A stretch of DNA of 64,000 nucleotides from Pseudomonadota bacterium (GCA_018971485.1 JAGXAQ010000002.1:1-64000); one strand, 5' to 3'; counted from the stretch's first letter, positions 8,731-19,822 are shown. Numbers and translations: made by a program. The notes: generated from the sequence alone by a model not told the origin.

Positions 8731-8861
8731 CAGACTTGTCCTCCAGTTTCAGAAATAAATTATCCCAAGACCTGCAATTTACATCCTTTGGATCCGCTTA
8801 TAAAGTATTGCCTGTTGCAGTGTGGCCGTGTTTGAATCATGAGACCAATAAAGGAACACTT

Positions 8862-9263
8862 ATGCCGGACATTTCATTCAAAATCAATATTCCCCTTAAG
8901 CCTTCAGAGGTTGCCCAGGTCTTTTCACAATCCGGGATTCACCGCCCTACAGCAGATCTAGACAGGATCGAACGCATGCTACACCATGCCAATTTAACCT
9001 GCTCAGCCTGGGACAAAACCCACCTCATCGGTATCGGACGTGCCCTGACTGATTTTAGCTACTGCTGCTATCTCTCCGATTTGGCAGTGGCGAAAGCCTA
9101 TCAGCACCAAGGTATTGGACGTAAAATCGTAGAACACATCCAGAGCATAATTGGGGATGAAGTCACGCTGATTCTTCTCTCATCAGTCGAAGCAATGAAT
9201 TATTATCCCAAAATCGGCTTTTCAGCCATCAATAATGGTTTTATGATTAAACGAAAGAAATAA
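8862..9263 (+). CDS. GNAT family N-acetyltransferase
   Basis: A 133-aa acetyltransferase of the Gcn5-related fold. The acetyl-CoA binding motif is in LAVAKAYQHQGIGRKIVEHI (about residues 77-96), preceded by the usual strand and followed by a C-terminal YYPKIGFSAINNGF. The substrate cannot be told. ATG 8862 follows AAAGGA at good spacing; the frame is open 42 codons upstream, but that part lies in the intergenic region and overlaps the yceI promoter. Confidence 0.85.
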   Translation: MPDISFKINIPLKPSEVAQVFSQSGIHRPTADLDRIERMLHHANLTCSAWDKTHLIGIGRALTDFSYCCYLSDLAVAKAYQHQGIGRKIVEHIQSIIGDEVTLILLSSVEAMNYYPKIGFSAINNGFMIKRKK

Positions 9264-9463
9264 ACCCCAAACCAAACCCGATCAGCATGCGCAAATGCTG
9301 AAACAGTTTTGCACTTAAGATTGGCAGGATTCTTACTGATTGACAAATAAGAAGTAACCCATTGGTATGGTTGATGTGTTCTGTTAGCCTTCATAAAATG
9401 AGCAAGCCATTCAGATTCTGACAGTCAATCGCCTTAACCTTTTTTAATCACACGAGGCTCACC

Positions 9464-10498
9464 ATGAAATATCATTTATTAGGACGAACAGGGCTTTATG
9501 TCTCTGAAATGTGCCTTGGAACAATGACATTTGGAAATCAAGGATTCTGGGAGGTCATGGGCGGCCTTGATCAGGCCTCGGTCACCGAACAGGTTAAGTT
9601 CGCCTTTGATAAAGGCATCAACTTTATCGATACAGCCAACGTCTATTCTCTGGGACAATCAGAAATGCGGATAGGTGAAGCCATCAAAACATTGGGCCTG
9701 CCTCGTGATGAACTGGTTATCGCCACCAAAGCCACAGGGATCATGAATGAGTTGCCTAATGGCAGGGGACAGTCACGCTACCATCTCATGAATGAAGTGA
9801 ATGCCAGCCTACGCCGTCTACAACTTGATCATATTGATTTATACCAGTTACATGGTTTTGATCCATTAACACCGCTTGAGGAATCACTTGAAACACTCAA
9901 TGATCTAGTCCGTTCAGGGAAGATCCGGTACATCGGGGTGTGCAACATGGCCTCATGGCAAATCATGAAAGCCCTGGCTATTTCAGACAGCAGGAACTGG
10001 TCCCGTTTCATTAGTGTTCAGGCTTATTATACCCTGGCAGGCCGAGATCTTGAACGCGAGGTTATCCCGCTTATTCAGGATCAATCACTCGGACTCATGG
10101 TCTGGAGCCCTCTAGCTGGTGGACTACTCAGCGGAAAATTCAATCAACAAGGAAAAAATCTAGAACAAAGCCGGCGAAACAGTTTTGACTTTCCAATAGT
10201 TGACAAAACCCGTGCCTCAAACTGCATTAAAGCCATGCAACCCATTGCTGAACGGCTACAGGCCTCTGTGGCCCAAATCGCCCTGGCCTGGCTTCTGGGC
10301 CAGCCTTCAGTTACGTCTGTTATCATTGGCGCAAGAAAACTGTCCCAGCTCAAGGAAAACATTGCTGCCACATCGATTAATCTTTCCGATGAAGACAGGA
10401 ATACCTTAAACAAGGTCAGCACACTTCCTCCCGAATATCCAGGCTGGATGCTGGAAACACAGGGAAAATACAGGGCAACCCCCCCTTTAAAGGACTAA
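9464..10498 (+). CDS. Aldo/keto reductase
   Basis: A 344-aa NADPH-dependent oxidoreductase with TIM-barrel fold. Visible are the catalytic residues of the family: D and Y in FIDTANVYSLGQSE (Asp about 52, Tyr about 57), the Lys in IATKATG and the His in YQLHGFDP. The cofactor segment is IIGARKLSQLKENIAA near the C terminus. It resembles the YajO/Tas-like subgroup, which acts on aldehydes and sugars. It is monocistronic, with ACGAGGC before the ATG. Confidence 0.92.
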   Translation: MKYHLLGRTGLYVSEMCLGTMTFGNQGFWEVMGGLDQASVTEQVKFAFDKGINFIDTANVYSLGQSEMRIGEAIKTLGLPRDELVIATKATGIMNELPNGRGQSRYHLMNEVNASLRRLQLDHIDLYQLHGFDPLTPLEESLETLNDLVRSGKIRYIGVCNMASWQIMKALAISDSRNWSRFISVQAYYTLAGRDLEREVIPLIQDQSLGLMVWSPLAGGLLSGKFNQQGKNLEQSRRNSFDFPIVDKTRASNCIKAMQPIAERLQASVAQIALAWLLGQPSVTSVIIGARKLSQLKENIAATSINLSDEDRNTLNKVSTLPPEYPGWMLETQGKYRATPPLKD

Positions 10499-10769
10499 TT
10501 CCAGGCCTGCCAGCTTCCTATCGAAGATTCTACAGCCTGTAAACCTCGAACAGGTTCAAGCCAAAATAAATGCCTGCTGCCTCGTTTAATAAAATTTGGG
10601 TTAAACCTGCCCTGATTGAATGCTAGAATCATGATGACATGGCTAAAGGAACAATAATGTCTTAAGACAAAACGCGCGCTTTCGTATTGCTTTAGAGTTC
10701 CAGTTGATTTATTTCAGAAACAACCTGTTTATATAGCATCATCATATTGTTTATTATTAAGGAAATTAT

Positions 10770-11219
10770 ATGGTTGACATGGTGTACTGCAGAGGCTGCG
10801 GAAAAGAGCTGCACGTTTCTGCCCCAATCTGTCCAAGCTGTGGTGCGCCACAACCCATAAAAATGTATGGCTATAAAAACCGCTTTATTGCCGCAGCCCT
10901 CGCTTTTCTGGTTGGCGGCATGGGAATACACCGGTTCTATCTTGGGCAATGGAGAGGTCTATGGTATCTGCTTTTTTGCTGGACCGGCATTCCTTCAATT
11001 GTTGCATTTGTAGAAGGAATTGTCTTTCTCATGACCAACCAATATAGCTGGGATCACCAATTCAACAATAATGATCTGTCTCATCCAGGCGGACTTCTTC
11101 TCGCCCTTTTAATCCTAGCCGCCCTGTTTGGCCTGACAGTGTTTATCAGCCTGATTAGCCATGTTTTATTACCGGCAATCCATGTCTTTGTGAGCTCAGG
11201 GGGGCAGGCGTCTATCTAG
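10770..11219 (+). CDS. TM2-domain membrane protein with zinc ribbon
   Basis: A 149-aa membrane protein. Residues 6-25 form a zinc-ribbon (CRGCGKEL and CPSCGAP). A TM2 domain follows: FIAAALAFLVGGMGIHRFYLGQ with the DRF-like turn, then a second helix GLWYLLFCWTGIPSIVAFVEGI. An additional C-terminal helix (LLLALLILAALFGLTVFISLI) is present. Family function is unknown. AAGGAA lies just before the ATG. Confidence 0.85.
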   Translation: MVDMVYCRGCGKELHVSAPICPSCGAPQPIKMYGYKNRFIAAALAFLVGGMGIHRFYLGQWRGLWYLLFCWTGIPSIVAFVEGIVFLMTNQYSWDHQFNNNDLSHPGGLLLALLILAALFGLTVFISLISHVLLPAIHVFVSSGGQASI

Positions 11220-11371
11220 AGCGTGGCCATGCCCTGATTCTTGCCAGACATAAAAACAACCTATTCAATCTGTTATGATACTGTTATGACACACCTTACC
11301 CCTTTCTGCCCTGGACTGAAAAAATCAACTCCATCAAAATCCATCCCCACCTTTTTAGGTTGTCATATTTT

Positions 11372-11380
11372 TGATATAAT
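11372..11380 (+). promoter_or_regulatory. Extended -10 promoter upstream of ClC gene
   Basis: TGATATAAT (11372-11380) is a perfect TGn-TATAAT motif in a T/A-rich stretch, about 80 nt before the GTG start of the ClC gene. Confidence 0.4.
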
Positions 11381-11459
11381 TAAAAAAACTATTTTAAACC
11401 CGGTTCTCCTTAAAAGCCCACTTTACACAAGCCCTCCCTGAGCTTGTCAGGACATTGAT

Positions 11460-12794
11460 GTGACTGACTTATCAAGAAACCTGAAATATATCCGCATGCT
11501 GACCCGCATGTGGCCCAGTTATATCATTTTCTGGGGAGGAGCTGTCAGCATTGCTGTGGCTGCTGCCATTCTGGCCCAAGGTGGGGAGTATGCTTATCTG
11601 GCAATTCATCGCCTCATCGACATCAGCCCCTATATTCCGCTCATTCTGGCGCCCTGTGGTTTTGCATTATGCGCCTGGCTGACCCGCCAGTATTTTCCTG
11701 GAATCCAGGGAAGCGGGATACCCCAGACTATTGCTGCTCTCAAAATTGAAAGCCGAAATGAACGTAAGAACCTCTTATCCTTAAAAATTGCCTTCAGCAA
11801 AATGCTGGTTACTCTTCTAGGGCTTTTCGCTGGTGCTTCAATTGGAAGGGAAGGCCCAACCGTTCAAGTCGGTTCTTCCATCATGTATGCCATTGGAAGC
11901 CGGATGAACGTCCGTCAACGCACCCTGGAGAAAGCCATGATTCTTGCAGGGGGAGCTGCAGGGATTGCCGCGGCATTCAACACGCCACTGGCCGGGGTGG
12001 TATTTGCCATTGAAGAACTTAGCCGGAACTTTGAGGAACGAACCAGCGGCACGGTGATTACTGCCATTATTATTGCCGGTATTACTTCTTTGGCCCTAAT
12101 GGGCAATTACTCCTATTTTGGCCACACACCAACTGCGTTGGTCGCACCCCGCGACTGGGTTGCAGTCCCTTTATGCGGAATTATTGGCGGATTACTGGGT
12201 GGATTATATAGCCGGATCCTTCTGACAGCGGCCAAAGGAATCCGAGGTAAGCTAGGTTACTTCATGCGGGACAAGCCTATCCTGTTTTCTCTTGTCTGTG
12301 GCCTCATCATTGGCATCATCGGTATCCTGTCCCACAATACAACTTACTGTACCGGATACAATGAGGCCAAAACCATTGTAGAAGGCAAAGGGATCATGCC
12401 GGCCAGTTTCGGCATCCTCAAGATGCTCGCTTCCATAGTTTCATATGTCAGTGGTATCCCAGGCGGGATCTTCTCACCTTCCCTGGCTGTCGGTGCCGGA
12501 TTTGGTGCAAACCTATCCCAGCTGATTCCATATGCTCCGGCTGCGGCCACTATCCTGTTAGGCATGGCTGCCTATTTTGCCGGTGTCGTGCAGGCGCCAA
12601 TTACCGTATTTGTCATCGTGACTGAAATGACAGATAACCATAACATGGCCATTCCCCTCATGGCTGTATCCCTTATTGCAACAGCCACTTCTAAGCTTGT
12701 ATGCAGGGAGCCCATCTATAAAGCCCTCTCTGATCGCTTCGTACAGCAGCAGCAAAAACCAGAACCAACTGATCTGAGCAAGGAAATGGGCTGA
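11460..12794 (+). CDS. ClC-family chloride/proton antiporter
   Basis: A 444-aa polytopic inner-membrane protein. The chloride-selectivity signatures are present: GSGIPQT, GREGPTVQVG with the gating glutamate, and GGIFSPSLAVGAG. The glutamate pair in FAIEELSRNF corresponds to the internal proton glutamate of E. coli ClcA, so a Cl-/H+ antiporter rather than a channel is expected. There is no C-terminal CBS pair. Such antiporters aid extreme acid resistance in enterobacteria. The start is GTG 11460, behind AGGA with about 7 nt spacing. Confidence 0.93.
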   Translation: MTDLSRNLKYIRMLTRMWPSYIIFWGGAVSIAVAAAILAQGGEYAYLAIHRLIDISPYIPLILAPCGFALCAWLTRQYFPGIQGSGIPQTIAALKIESRNERKNLLSLKIAFSKMLVTLLGLFAGASIGREGPTVQVGSSIMYAIGSRMNVRQRTLEKAMILAGGAAGIAAAFNTPLAGVVFAIEELSRNFEERTSGTVITAIIIAGITSLALMGNYSYFGHTPTALVAPRDWVAVPLCGIIGGLLGGLYSRILLTAAKGIRGKLGYFMRDKPILFSLVCGLIIGIIGILSHNTTYCTGYNEAKTIVEGKGIMPASFGILKMLASIVSYVSGIPGGIFSPSLAVGAGFGANLSQLIPYAPAAATILLGMAAYFAGVVQAPITVFVIVTEMTDNHNMAIPLMAVSLIATATSKLVCREPIYKALSDRFVQQQQKPEPTDLSKEMG

Positions 12795-13298
12795 GCCTGC
12801 CATTGCATTACATCCGGCAGGGTTATCCAAACCTGAACACGTTGCCTGCAAGCTCAATCTCTTTTCATCTTTTTTCTGTTCTTCAACAATTACAATTAAT
12901 TGAATATCGAAATAATTCCCACTGTTTATTCAAAACAACATTTGTATAAAATTATTTTTCATAATAGAATCTAAAGGTGTTCCGTAATTAAATGAGAGAT
13001 GGAACATCCCACTACAGATTAGCCCAACGTTCATGCCTGCTTTTTTTAGCCTGATTTTGCCACAATCTCAAATAAAAGCAGGACTGATTCCTTAAAACAT
13101 CTTGAATAAATTGAATACGTAAATTACAGGAATATATGATTCAAAAGCCGCAAGCCACTTTCAAACAAAAAGCACCCATTAAGCTTATTGACTCAAAGTT
13201 AACCCAGCGCTGAGCTTAAGGTTGAACGCCTCAAAAAAATAAGGAGCACACATCAATAGCAGAACCGATCAACCCACATGTCAACCTCTTGATTGATT
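12795..13298. other. AT-rich intergenic region upstream of sucrose operon
   Basis: About 500 bases without a credible gene, clearly AT richer than the neighbours. It contains the inverted repeat TTAAGCT (13179-13185) / AGCTTAA (13213-13219), a possible operator. An AAGGAG at 13241-13246 is followed by no ATG within range; the nearest plausible start of the fructokinase is 50 nt further. No clear -35/-10 pair stands out, though several T/A-rich -10-like stretches occur around 12945-12970. Confidence 0.4.
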
Positions 13299-14255
13299 AT
13301 GGAAACTACCCGCCTACAGGACAACGAAACCTTTTTTAAAATGCAGCAACAGAACCACACGATTATTCTATTTGGCGAAGTCGTCGTAGATGAATTCCCG
13401 GAAAAAAGCCTCCTCGGAGGGGCCCCCTTCAATGTGGCCAGACATTTACGTGCATTTGGGCTTAATCCCATCCTGATTACACGCACAGGAAATGACAAAG
13501 CCCGAAAAATGCTCATGAAAAGCATGGAACAGTTTCACCTGGATGTGCGTGGCATACAGTCTGACACACGCTATCCAACCGGTCGGGTCGTCGTTCAGGA
13601 GGAAAAACAGGGGCATTCCTTCAATATTCTCCCCAACCAGGCTTATGACCATATTCATGCGGGGCTTGCGCGCCTGGTCAGCTTGTCTGTCCATCCAGAA
13701 CTGCTTTATTTTGGCACCCTTGCCCAACGCACAAGACCCTCCAGGCGAGCACTTAATCTGCTCACCCACAGCCTTGCAATTCCCAAGATCCTTGATGTGA
13801 ACTTACGGGCTCCCTGGATTGATCCCCACATCCTTCACCGTTCCTTGCAACAGGCCGACATCCTTAAAATCAATGACGAGGAGCTGGAAGTCACTGCAAA
13901 ACTCCTGCAGCTTAGACAAGGGCATAACCCTGATCATGCCTATCAGCTGATGCAGCGTTACCCCTTACAGCAGCTCATTGTTACCTGCGGTAAAAATGGG
14001 GCATGGCTGCTAAATCAGGATGGAACCGAATGCCATGCTGACCAGACTATCCAAAACAGCTCGATCGTTGATACAGTAGGTGCCGGAGACGGTTTTTCTG
14101 CTGCGTTTATCCTGGGCTTACTCTCCAAATGGCCTGCGCCTCTTTCGCTCGCCCGGGCCAACCAGTTTGCCACCTCCATTTGCACCATCCGCGGAGCCAT
14201 TCCGCCTGATCTTGAATTTTACCTCCCCTTCCTTAAAGAATGGGGCGTAACTTAA
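13299..14255 (+). CDS. Fructokinase (PfkB family)
   Basis: ATP-dependent sugar kinase of the ribokinase/PfkB fold, 318 aa. Visible motifs are the N-terminal substrate lid with GGAPFNVARHLRAFG and the catalytic anion hole DTVGAGDGFSAAF with the general-base aspartate. Its place as first gene before sucrose-phosphate synthase and sucrose synthase points to fructose: it would phosphorylate fructose released by sucrose cleavage to fructose-6-phosphate. Start ATG 13299 is preferred over TTG 13293, but no ribosome site is obvious at either. Its TAA overlaps the next ATG as TAATG. Confidence 0.88.
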   Translation: METTRLQDNETFFKMQQQNHTIILFGEVVVDEFPEKSLLGGAPFNVARHLRAFGLNPILITRTGNDKARKMLMKSMEQFHLDVRGIQSDTRYPTGRVVVQEEKQGHSFNILPNQAYDHIHAGLARLVSLSVHPELLYFGTLAQRTRPSRRALNLLTHSLAIPKILDVNLRAPWIDPHILHRSLQQADILKINDEELEVTAKLLQLRQGHNPDHAYQLMQRYPLQQLIVTCGKNGAWLLNQDGTECHADQTIQNSSIVDTVGAGDGFSAAFILGLLSKWPAPLSLARANQFATSICTIRGAIPPDLEFYLPFLKEWGVT

Positions 14256-16444
14256 TGTCTGACTCCTTAAAAAAACAACCCCTCTACATCATGATGCTCA
14301 GCCTTCATGGTTTAATACGGGGACATGATCTGGAACTTGGGCGAGACGCAGATACCGGAGGGCAAATCACCTATGTCATAGAACTGGCCCAAGCGCTTGG
14401 ACGCAGCCCTGATATTGACCGTGTAGATCTGGTCACCCGCCTCGTCGAAGACCCATCCATCTCAAAAGATTACGCGCAGCCTGAAGAGTCTTTAGGCTCC
14501 AAGGGCCGTATTATCAGGCTCCCATTCGGACCGAGACGCTATCTTCAGAAAGAACTCTTCTGGAGCCATCTCGATCTCATGGTTGACAAGTGTTTAAACT
14601 GGATGCGCGAGCAAGACCGCCTGCCTGATCTCATTCACTCCCATTATGCAGATGCAGGCTATGTAGGCCTTCAGCTTTCGAAGCTTCTGGGTATCCCCCT
14701 CGCGCATACAGGACACTCACTGGGGCGATGCAAGAAAGCCCGCCTTATGGCTGCTGGACGTAAAGAGCAGGCCTTGGACAAACAGTTCAATTTCCCAAAA
14801 AGAATCGAAGCTGAAGAAGCTGTTTTGGCCGGCGCATCCATTCTGGTCACCAGCACAAGACAGGAGGCTAACGATCAGTATGGGCTTTATGACAATTTCA
14901 GACCCAAAATTGCAGCAGTCATCCCTCCAGGAATTGATCTTTCCCGGTTTTCTCCACCACCCAGGGCCTTTACTGCGCACCACGTTCAAGCCATGGTTGA
15001 CCGCTTTCTTCAAGACCATGAAAAACCGATAATCCTGACCATCTGCAGGCCAGATGCCCGAAAAAACCTTCATCGACTCATTACAGCCTACGGCACCAGC
15101 AAGCAGCTGCAGGACATGAGTAATCTTGTCATTATTGCCGGAAACCGCGATAACGTACTCAAAATGGGTGAAGATGAACAGGCCGTGCTGTCCAATCTAC
15201 TTTTTAGTATTGACGAGCATGATCTGTACGGCAGGGTTGCCATCCCGAAACACCATACAAACGATGATATCCCGGAATTATATCGCCTGGCCGCAAAACG
15301 CAGGGGGGTGTTCGTCAATCCTGCTCTCACGGAACCTTTCGGACTAACCCTGATTGAGGCTGCAGCAAGCGGGCTTCCAATCATCGCGACAGAAGATGGA
15401 GGACCAACCGATATCATAGCCAATTGCCAGAATGGATTACTGGTAAACCCCATGGATCCAGATGATATTGCCCGCACTCTTTTAATGGCGTTGTCTAATC
15501 GCGCCCAATGGAAAAAATGGTCCAAAAATGGTATCAATGGAGTCAAACGACACTACAGTTGGGATGCCCATGTCAAAAAATACCTTAAACAGCTTTATCA
15601 CACCCTCCGTCGTGAACGAAAACAAATCCGGCGAAACAGTCTCCTGTTCCAGCATCAAGGAGAGTCCGCGCCTCCTTTTAACCAGCACGTTCTGGTATCC
15701 GACATTGACAACACCTTACTTGGAGACCGTAAAAGTCTCTCCAGCCTCGTTGAATGGATTAGACAACAAAGCAGGGCCATGGCTTTCGGTATAGCAACAG
15801 GTCGCTCTCTTGACAGTGCCCTGCAGACACTTAAAGAGTGGAAAGTACCCACACCCGATCTGCTCATTACATCTGTTGGGAGTGAAATCCATTATGGCAA
15901 CACTCTTCAGCCCGATTTGAGCTGGAACCATCATATCCGTTTTAAATGGCGCCGATGTGCCATTGAAGAAGCGCTTCAGGGCTTATCAGGGCTTAGGCCC
16001 CAGCCAGAGGCGAACCAGCGCGAATTCAAATTAAGCTATTATATGAATCACAATGAACCAGGGTTGATTGAAGAGATTAAAAAAATCCTAAAAAACCTTA
16101 ACCTGCATGCCAACCTCATTCATTCCCATGGTGAGTTTCTTGATATCCTTCCTGTACGGGCATCCAAGGGGCAGGCCATTCGATACCTGGCCTATAAATG
16201 GGGGCTCCCACTCCAGAACTTTCTGGTTTCAGGCGATTCAGGAAATGACACAGAAATGCTAATCGGCGATACACTTGGAATCGTGGTAGGCAACTATAGC
16301 CCCGAACTTCACCGTCTCAAAGGCCAGACCCAGATTTATTTTGCCCGGCACCATTATGCTGCCGGGATACTTGAGGGGCTGGCACATTATGGATTCATTG
16401 ATACAGACAAATACCCCTCACTTCTGGAATATACCCATGATTGA
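14255..16444 (+). CDS. Bifunctional sucrose-phosphate synthase / sucrose-phosphatase
   Basis: Makes sucrose-6-phosphate from an NDP-glucose and fructose-6-phosphate, then dephosphorylates it. The N-terminal part is a GT4 glucosyltransferase: [19 protein letters not shown], the acceptor motif in [19 protein letters not shown], and the donor motif [16 protein letters not shown]. From about residue 480 a HAD phosphatase domain follows with nucleophile motif [11 protein letters not shown] and [11 protein letters not shown], so both activities should be intact. ATG 14255 was chosen because it overlaps the fructokinase stop (TAATG); an in-frame ATG lies five codons upstream. The stop overlaps the next gene by eight bases. 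Length about 729 aa. Confidence 0.93.
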   Translation: MSDSLKKQPLYIMMLSLHGLIRGHDLELGRDADTGGQITYVIELAQALGRSPDIDRVDLVTRLVEDPSISKDYAQPEESLGSKGRIIRLPFGPRRYLQKELFWSHLDLMVDKCLNWMREQDRLPDLIHSHYADAGYVGLQLSKLLGIPLAHTGHSLGRCKKARLMAAGRKEQALDKQFNFPKRIEAEEAVLAGASILVTSTRQEANDQYGLYDNFRPKIAAVIPPGIDLSRFSPPPRAFTAHHVQAMVDRFLQDHEKPIILTICRPDARKNLHRLITAYGTSKQLQDMSNLVIIAGNRDNVLKMGEDEQAVLSNLLFSIDEHDLYGRVAIPKHHTNDDIPELYRLAAKRRGVFVNPALTEPFGLTLIEAAASGLPIIATEDGGPTDIIANCQNGLLVNPMDPDDIARTLLMALSNRAQWKKWSKNGINGVKRHYSWDAHVKKYLKQLYHTLRRERKQIRRNSLLFQHQGESAPPFNQHVLVSDIDNTLLGDRKSLSSLVEWIRQQSRAMAFGIATGRSLDSALQTLKEWKVPTPDLLITSVGSEIHYGNTLQPDLSWNHHIRFKWRRCAIEEALQGLSGLRPQPEANQREFKLSYYMNHNEPGLIEEIKKILKNLNLHANLIHSHGEFLDILPVRASKGQAIRYLAYKWGLPLQNFLVSGDSGNDTEMLIGDTLGIVVGNYSPELHRLKGQTQIYFARHHYAAGILEGLAHYGFIDTDKYPSLLEYTHD

Positions 16445-18839
16445 AGATCTCATTCAATTTACCGAACAGCACCGTGACCCGCTGTATGCACTCCTGCGCC
16501 GCTATATAGCCGTAGGGCGCCCTTTCATTCTGCATTCTGAACTCATCAAGGAATTCAACCTGATCTCAGAATCTGATGAGAACGCCATATTAAAGGATTC
16601 CGTTTTCGAATCCTATGTCCATAATTTTCAGGAAGGAATATTCCATTCCCCCTGGGCATACTTTTCTATCAGGGAACATATTGCCAAATGGCGCTATATT
16701 CGCATCCATATCGAACACCTTGTTCCAGAGGAAATCAGCGTATCAGAATTCTTGAGGTTTAAGGAAGCCCAGGTCATTCCAGATGAAGCCACCCATCAAA
16801 CCCTTGAAATAGATTTTGGTCCATTCAACCGGGATTTTCCCCATCTTCAAGAAACCCGGTCCATTGGACAGGGGGTATCCTTCCTTAACCGCCAGCTATC
16901 CAGTCAAATGTTCAACCCCTCCAAGGATCTGGAATCAAAACTGCTCCACTTTCTCGAAGTACATGCCATCAATGGCCAGCCACTCATGCTCCACGAGCAT
17001 GGCCAGTCAAAAAATGGCACACATCTACGTGAGGCTTTACGGGCAGCAGAAAAAAGACTGTCTGCCCTGGATGACAATCTGCCCTGGGAAGAATTTGCCC
17101 ATGATCTGCACAAACTGGGATTTGCTCCCGGGTGGGGCAATACCACAGAAAGAGTATTAAGAACAATGGGGCTGCTTTCAGATATCCTGGAAGCACCCTC
17201 CCCTGACGCACTGGCTGCATTTCTCGCCTGTGTACCCATGATTTCCCGATTACTCATCGTCTCTCCACATGGCTATTTTGGTCAGGATCACGTTCTGGGC
17301 TTGCCCGATACAGGTGGGCAGGTCGTCTACATTCTTGACCAGGTAAGGGCCCTTGAAAAAGAAATGCGTGAGCGTCTTGTCCTGCAAGGAGTGCAGGCAG
17401 ATCCCAAAATACTCATCCTGACCCGATTGATTCCAGAGGCAGGGGAAACAACCTGTAATCAACGTCTCGAAAAAATTAGCGGATGTGAAAACACCTTTAT
17501 TCTCCGGGTTCCTTTCCACCAGGAAAATGGTGAAATCATTCCCCACTGGATCTCCCGTTTTGAAATATGGCCCTATCTTGAAACATTTGCTCTGGATGCA
17601 GAGCGCGAGGCCCTGTCAGAGCTAGGCGGGCGACCCGATCTCATCATTGGAAACTACTCTGATGGAAATCTGGTGGCCACTCTACTGAGTAAACGTCTTG
17701 GAGTCACACAGTGCAATATTGCCCACGCACTGGAAAAAACCAAGTATCTTCATTCAGCCGTATATTGGCAAAAACATGATAGCCAGTATCACTTTTCCTG
17801 CCAGTACACGGCAGATCTCATCGCCATGAATTCTGCCGATTTCATCATCACTAGCACCTATCAGGAAATTGCCGGAACCGAAACCAGTATCGGTCAATAT
17901 GAAAGCTATCGATCCTATACCATGCCAGGACTTTATCGGGTTATCAATGGTATCAACCTGTTTGATCCAAAATTTAACATTGTCTCACCTGGAGTAGATG
18001 AAAAAACCTATTTTCCCTATACCGATTCCTCCCAAAGAATGAACTCTCTCACACCTGAAATTGAATCCCTGCTCTATGGTTCTGAGCCCAACCCCTCTAT
18101 TCGGGGAAAGCTGGCAGATCAGGATAAACCCATTATTTTCATGATGGCCAGACTGGATCATGTCAAAAACATGACGGGTTTTGTCCGATGGTATGCCACC
18201 TCAGAGCAACTAAGAAACCTTGCGAACCTCGTTGTGGTAGGTGGCTATATCCAGCCTGAAGAATCAAAGGATCATGAAGAGCGGGATCAAATCAACCACA
18301 TGCATGAACTAATGAACCAGTTTAACCTTGATGGCCAGATGCGCTGGCTAGGCATGCGACTGGATAAAAACCTGGCCGGTGAGCTATACCGTACAATAGC
18401 TGACAAACGTGGCATATTTGTCCAGCCTGCCTTATTTGAGGCTTTTGGCTTAACTATCCTTGAAGCAATGTCATGTGGATTGCCCACATTTGCCACCCGA
18501 TATGGGGGGCCTCTTGAAATCATACAGGACAAAAAATCCGGATTCCATATTGACCCTTCTGACGCAGAAACCAGCATCAAAACCATCATAAATTTCCTGG
18601 AGCGCTCTACAAGTCATCCTGAAGAGTGGGAGCAAATTTCCAAAGGAGCGCTTGCCAGAATCAAGTCGCGCTATACCTGGAGCCTTTATGCCGAACGAAT
18701 GATGACCCTTTCAAGAATTTATGGTTTCTGGAAATTTGTAAGCGGACTGGAACGGGAGGAAACCATTCGTTATCTCGACATGTTTCACCATCTGCAACTG
18801 CGTCCATTAACGACCGCCATGGCACAACACCAGTCCTGA
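16437..18839 (+). CDS. Sucrose synthase
   Basis: Reversibly converts sucrose plus NDP to NDP-glucose and fructose. The 800-aa product matches full-length sucrose synthases: a non-catalytic N-terminal regulatory part (residues 1-260), then a GT4 domain starting [13 protein letters not shown] with [32 protein letters not shown] and the donor-site [16 protein letters not shown]. The start ATG 16437 overlaps the SPS stop as ATGATTGA, implying translational coupling; the frame extends further upstream inside SPS without support. Enzymes from Nitrosomonas and Acidithiobacillus caldus of this type are known. With fructokinase and SPS/SPP it forms a synthesis-and-recycling set. Confidence 0.95.
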   Translation: MIEDLIQFTEQHRDPLYALLRRYIAVGRPFILHSELIKEFNLISESDENAILKDSVFESYVHNFQEGIFHSPWAYFSIREHIAKWRYIRIHIEHLVPEEISVSEFLRFKEAQVIPDEATHQTLEIDFGPFNRDFPHLQETRSIGQGVSFLNRQLSSQMFNPSKDLESKLLHFLEVHAINGQPLMLHEHGQSKNGTHLREALRAAEKRLSALDDNLPWEEFAHDLHKLGFAPGWGNTTERVLRTMGLLSDILEAPSPDALAAFLACVPMISRLLIVSPHGYFGQDHVLGLPDTGGQVVYILDQVRALEKEMRERLVLQGVQADPKILILTRLIPEAGETTCNQRLEKISGCENTFILRVPFHQENGEIIPHWISRFEIWPYLETFALDAEREALSELGGRPDLIIGNYSDGNLVATLLSKRLGVTQCNIAHALEKTKYLHSAVYWQKHDSQYHFSCQYTADLIAMNSADFIITSTYQEIAGTETSIGQYESYRSYTMPGLYRVINGINLFDPKFNIVSPGVDEKTYFPYTDSSQRMNSLTPEIESLLYGSEPNPSIRGKLADQDKPIIFMMARLDHVKNMTGFVRWYATSEQLRNLANLVVVGGYIQPEESKDHEERDQINHMHELMNQFNLDGQMRWLGMRLDKNLAGELYRTIADKRGIFVQPALFEAFGLTILEAMSCGLPTFATRYGGPLEIIQDKKSGFHIDPSDAETSIKTIINFLERSTSHPEEWEQISKGALARIKSRYTWSLYAERMMTLSRIYGFWKFVSGLEREETIRYLDMFHHLQLRPLTTAMAQHQS

Positions 18840-18864
18840 AAAAAAGAGTATTGCAGAACAGGAA

Positions 18865-18906
18865 GCGGTGTCATTCAGGCTTTTCGCGAACGACACCGCC
18901 TTTTTC
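18865..18906 (+). terminator. Rho-independent terminator of the sucrose operon
   Basis: GCGGTGTC (18865-18872) and GACACCGC (18892-18899) form a perfect 8-bp stem with a 19-nt loop, followed by CTTTTT. It lies 26 nt after the sucrose synthase stop. Confidence 0.85.
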
Positions 18907-18980
18907 CCCTAATTCCAAAGGGGTCTTCCCCTTGCTTTTTGCCTGTCAAACAGCGACGAACCGCTTCCTTTTCCCCGGAT

Positions 18981-19532
18981 TCAGGAATTCCCTGCCGGAG
19001 GAAGGCTTAAATGGTTGGTTACCCGCTTCCATACCTTTTCCGGGGCAGGGGGTAGATGATCCATATTCTTAAGGAACAAGGCCAAGGTCCAAATCTGCTG
19101 CTTGGTCAAGGTATAGCGAAATGAGGGCATGGCTGTAAGACGGATACCATGATATACCTTCCAGAAGGTCACTCCGGGGGGATCATCTTCCACACCGGCA
19201 GAAGCCAGTTGTGGCGGTTTCTGGTATAACCCCCTGGCAATATTCGAGGCAGCCGGATTACCTTGCGCCGTGCCATGGCAGATGGCACAGTTTTGCTGAA
19301 AGAGCTGAATGCCAGCAATCAGGTTGCTATCTGTCAGGGGGACCGGATCTGGTACTTTGGGAGACTCCCGCTTCAGGGTTGCCCTGAGTGAGGTTTTTGC
19401 CATCCAGTACTCAAGCTTGCTCGGCGTAGCATCTGCATTAGCCGGAATATAGCCACTAATCACCAAAAGATATCCACCAATCAGCAACACTAACAGGGTA
19501 GCCCCCACTCCCAATGCAAAGCCCTTTTTCAT
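18981..19532 (-). CDS. Membrane-anchored c-type cytochrome
   Basis: A 183-aa single-haem cytochrome c. Residues 5-27 form an uncleaved signal anchor (FALGVGATLLVLLIGGYLLVI). The haem attachment motif is CAICH in LFQQNCAICHGTAQGN; the likely methionine ligand is in LTAMPSFRYTLT. The protein would face the periplasm and carry electrons between membrane complexes; its partner is not evident. ATG 19532 follows AAGGAGG, better than the frame's upstream start. It is convergent with the sucrose operon. Confidence 0.9.
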   Translation of the reverse strand: MKKGFALGVGATLLVLLIGGYLLVISGYIPANADATPSKLEYWMAKTSLRATLKRESPKVPDPVPLTDSNLIAGIQLFQQNCAICHGTAQGNPAASNIARGLYQKPPQLASAGVEDDPPGVTFWKVYHGIRLTAMPSFRYTLTKQQIWTLALFLKNMDHLPPAPEKVWKRVTNHLSLPPAGNS

Positions 19533-19822
19533 GCTTTCCTCCTTAAAATCGAACAAGACTTTTATTATGCACCCTAGAATTTTTCCATATCAACTTACAG
19601 GCAGCTCACCCAACCAAGCAGACCAGAGTCTTTTCAAAATCCTAAAACATAAAAATTATGCTCAACCAAGCTGAAGCGAATCTTAAGAAACCGCAAAATT
19701 TACGCAACTGTTAAAAAGTATCAGAACACCTCAACCTGACTCTTCTTAAATCCATCCAATTCAGCCAGAATACTCCATTGCCAAACAAAACCAACCTATC
19801 ATTATTTCTTGGCGTCTACAAC

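Noticed and set aside
18626-19072. 148-codon plus-strand ORF across the end of sucrose synthase and the terminator.
   Set aside because: Out-of-frame shadow running through a strong terminator hairpin.
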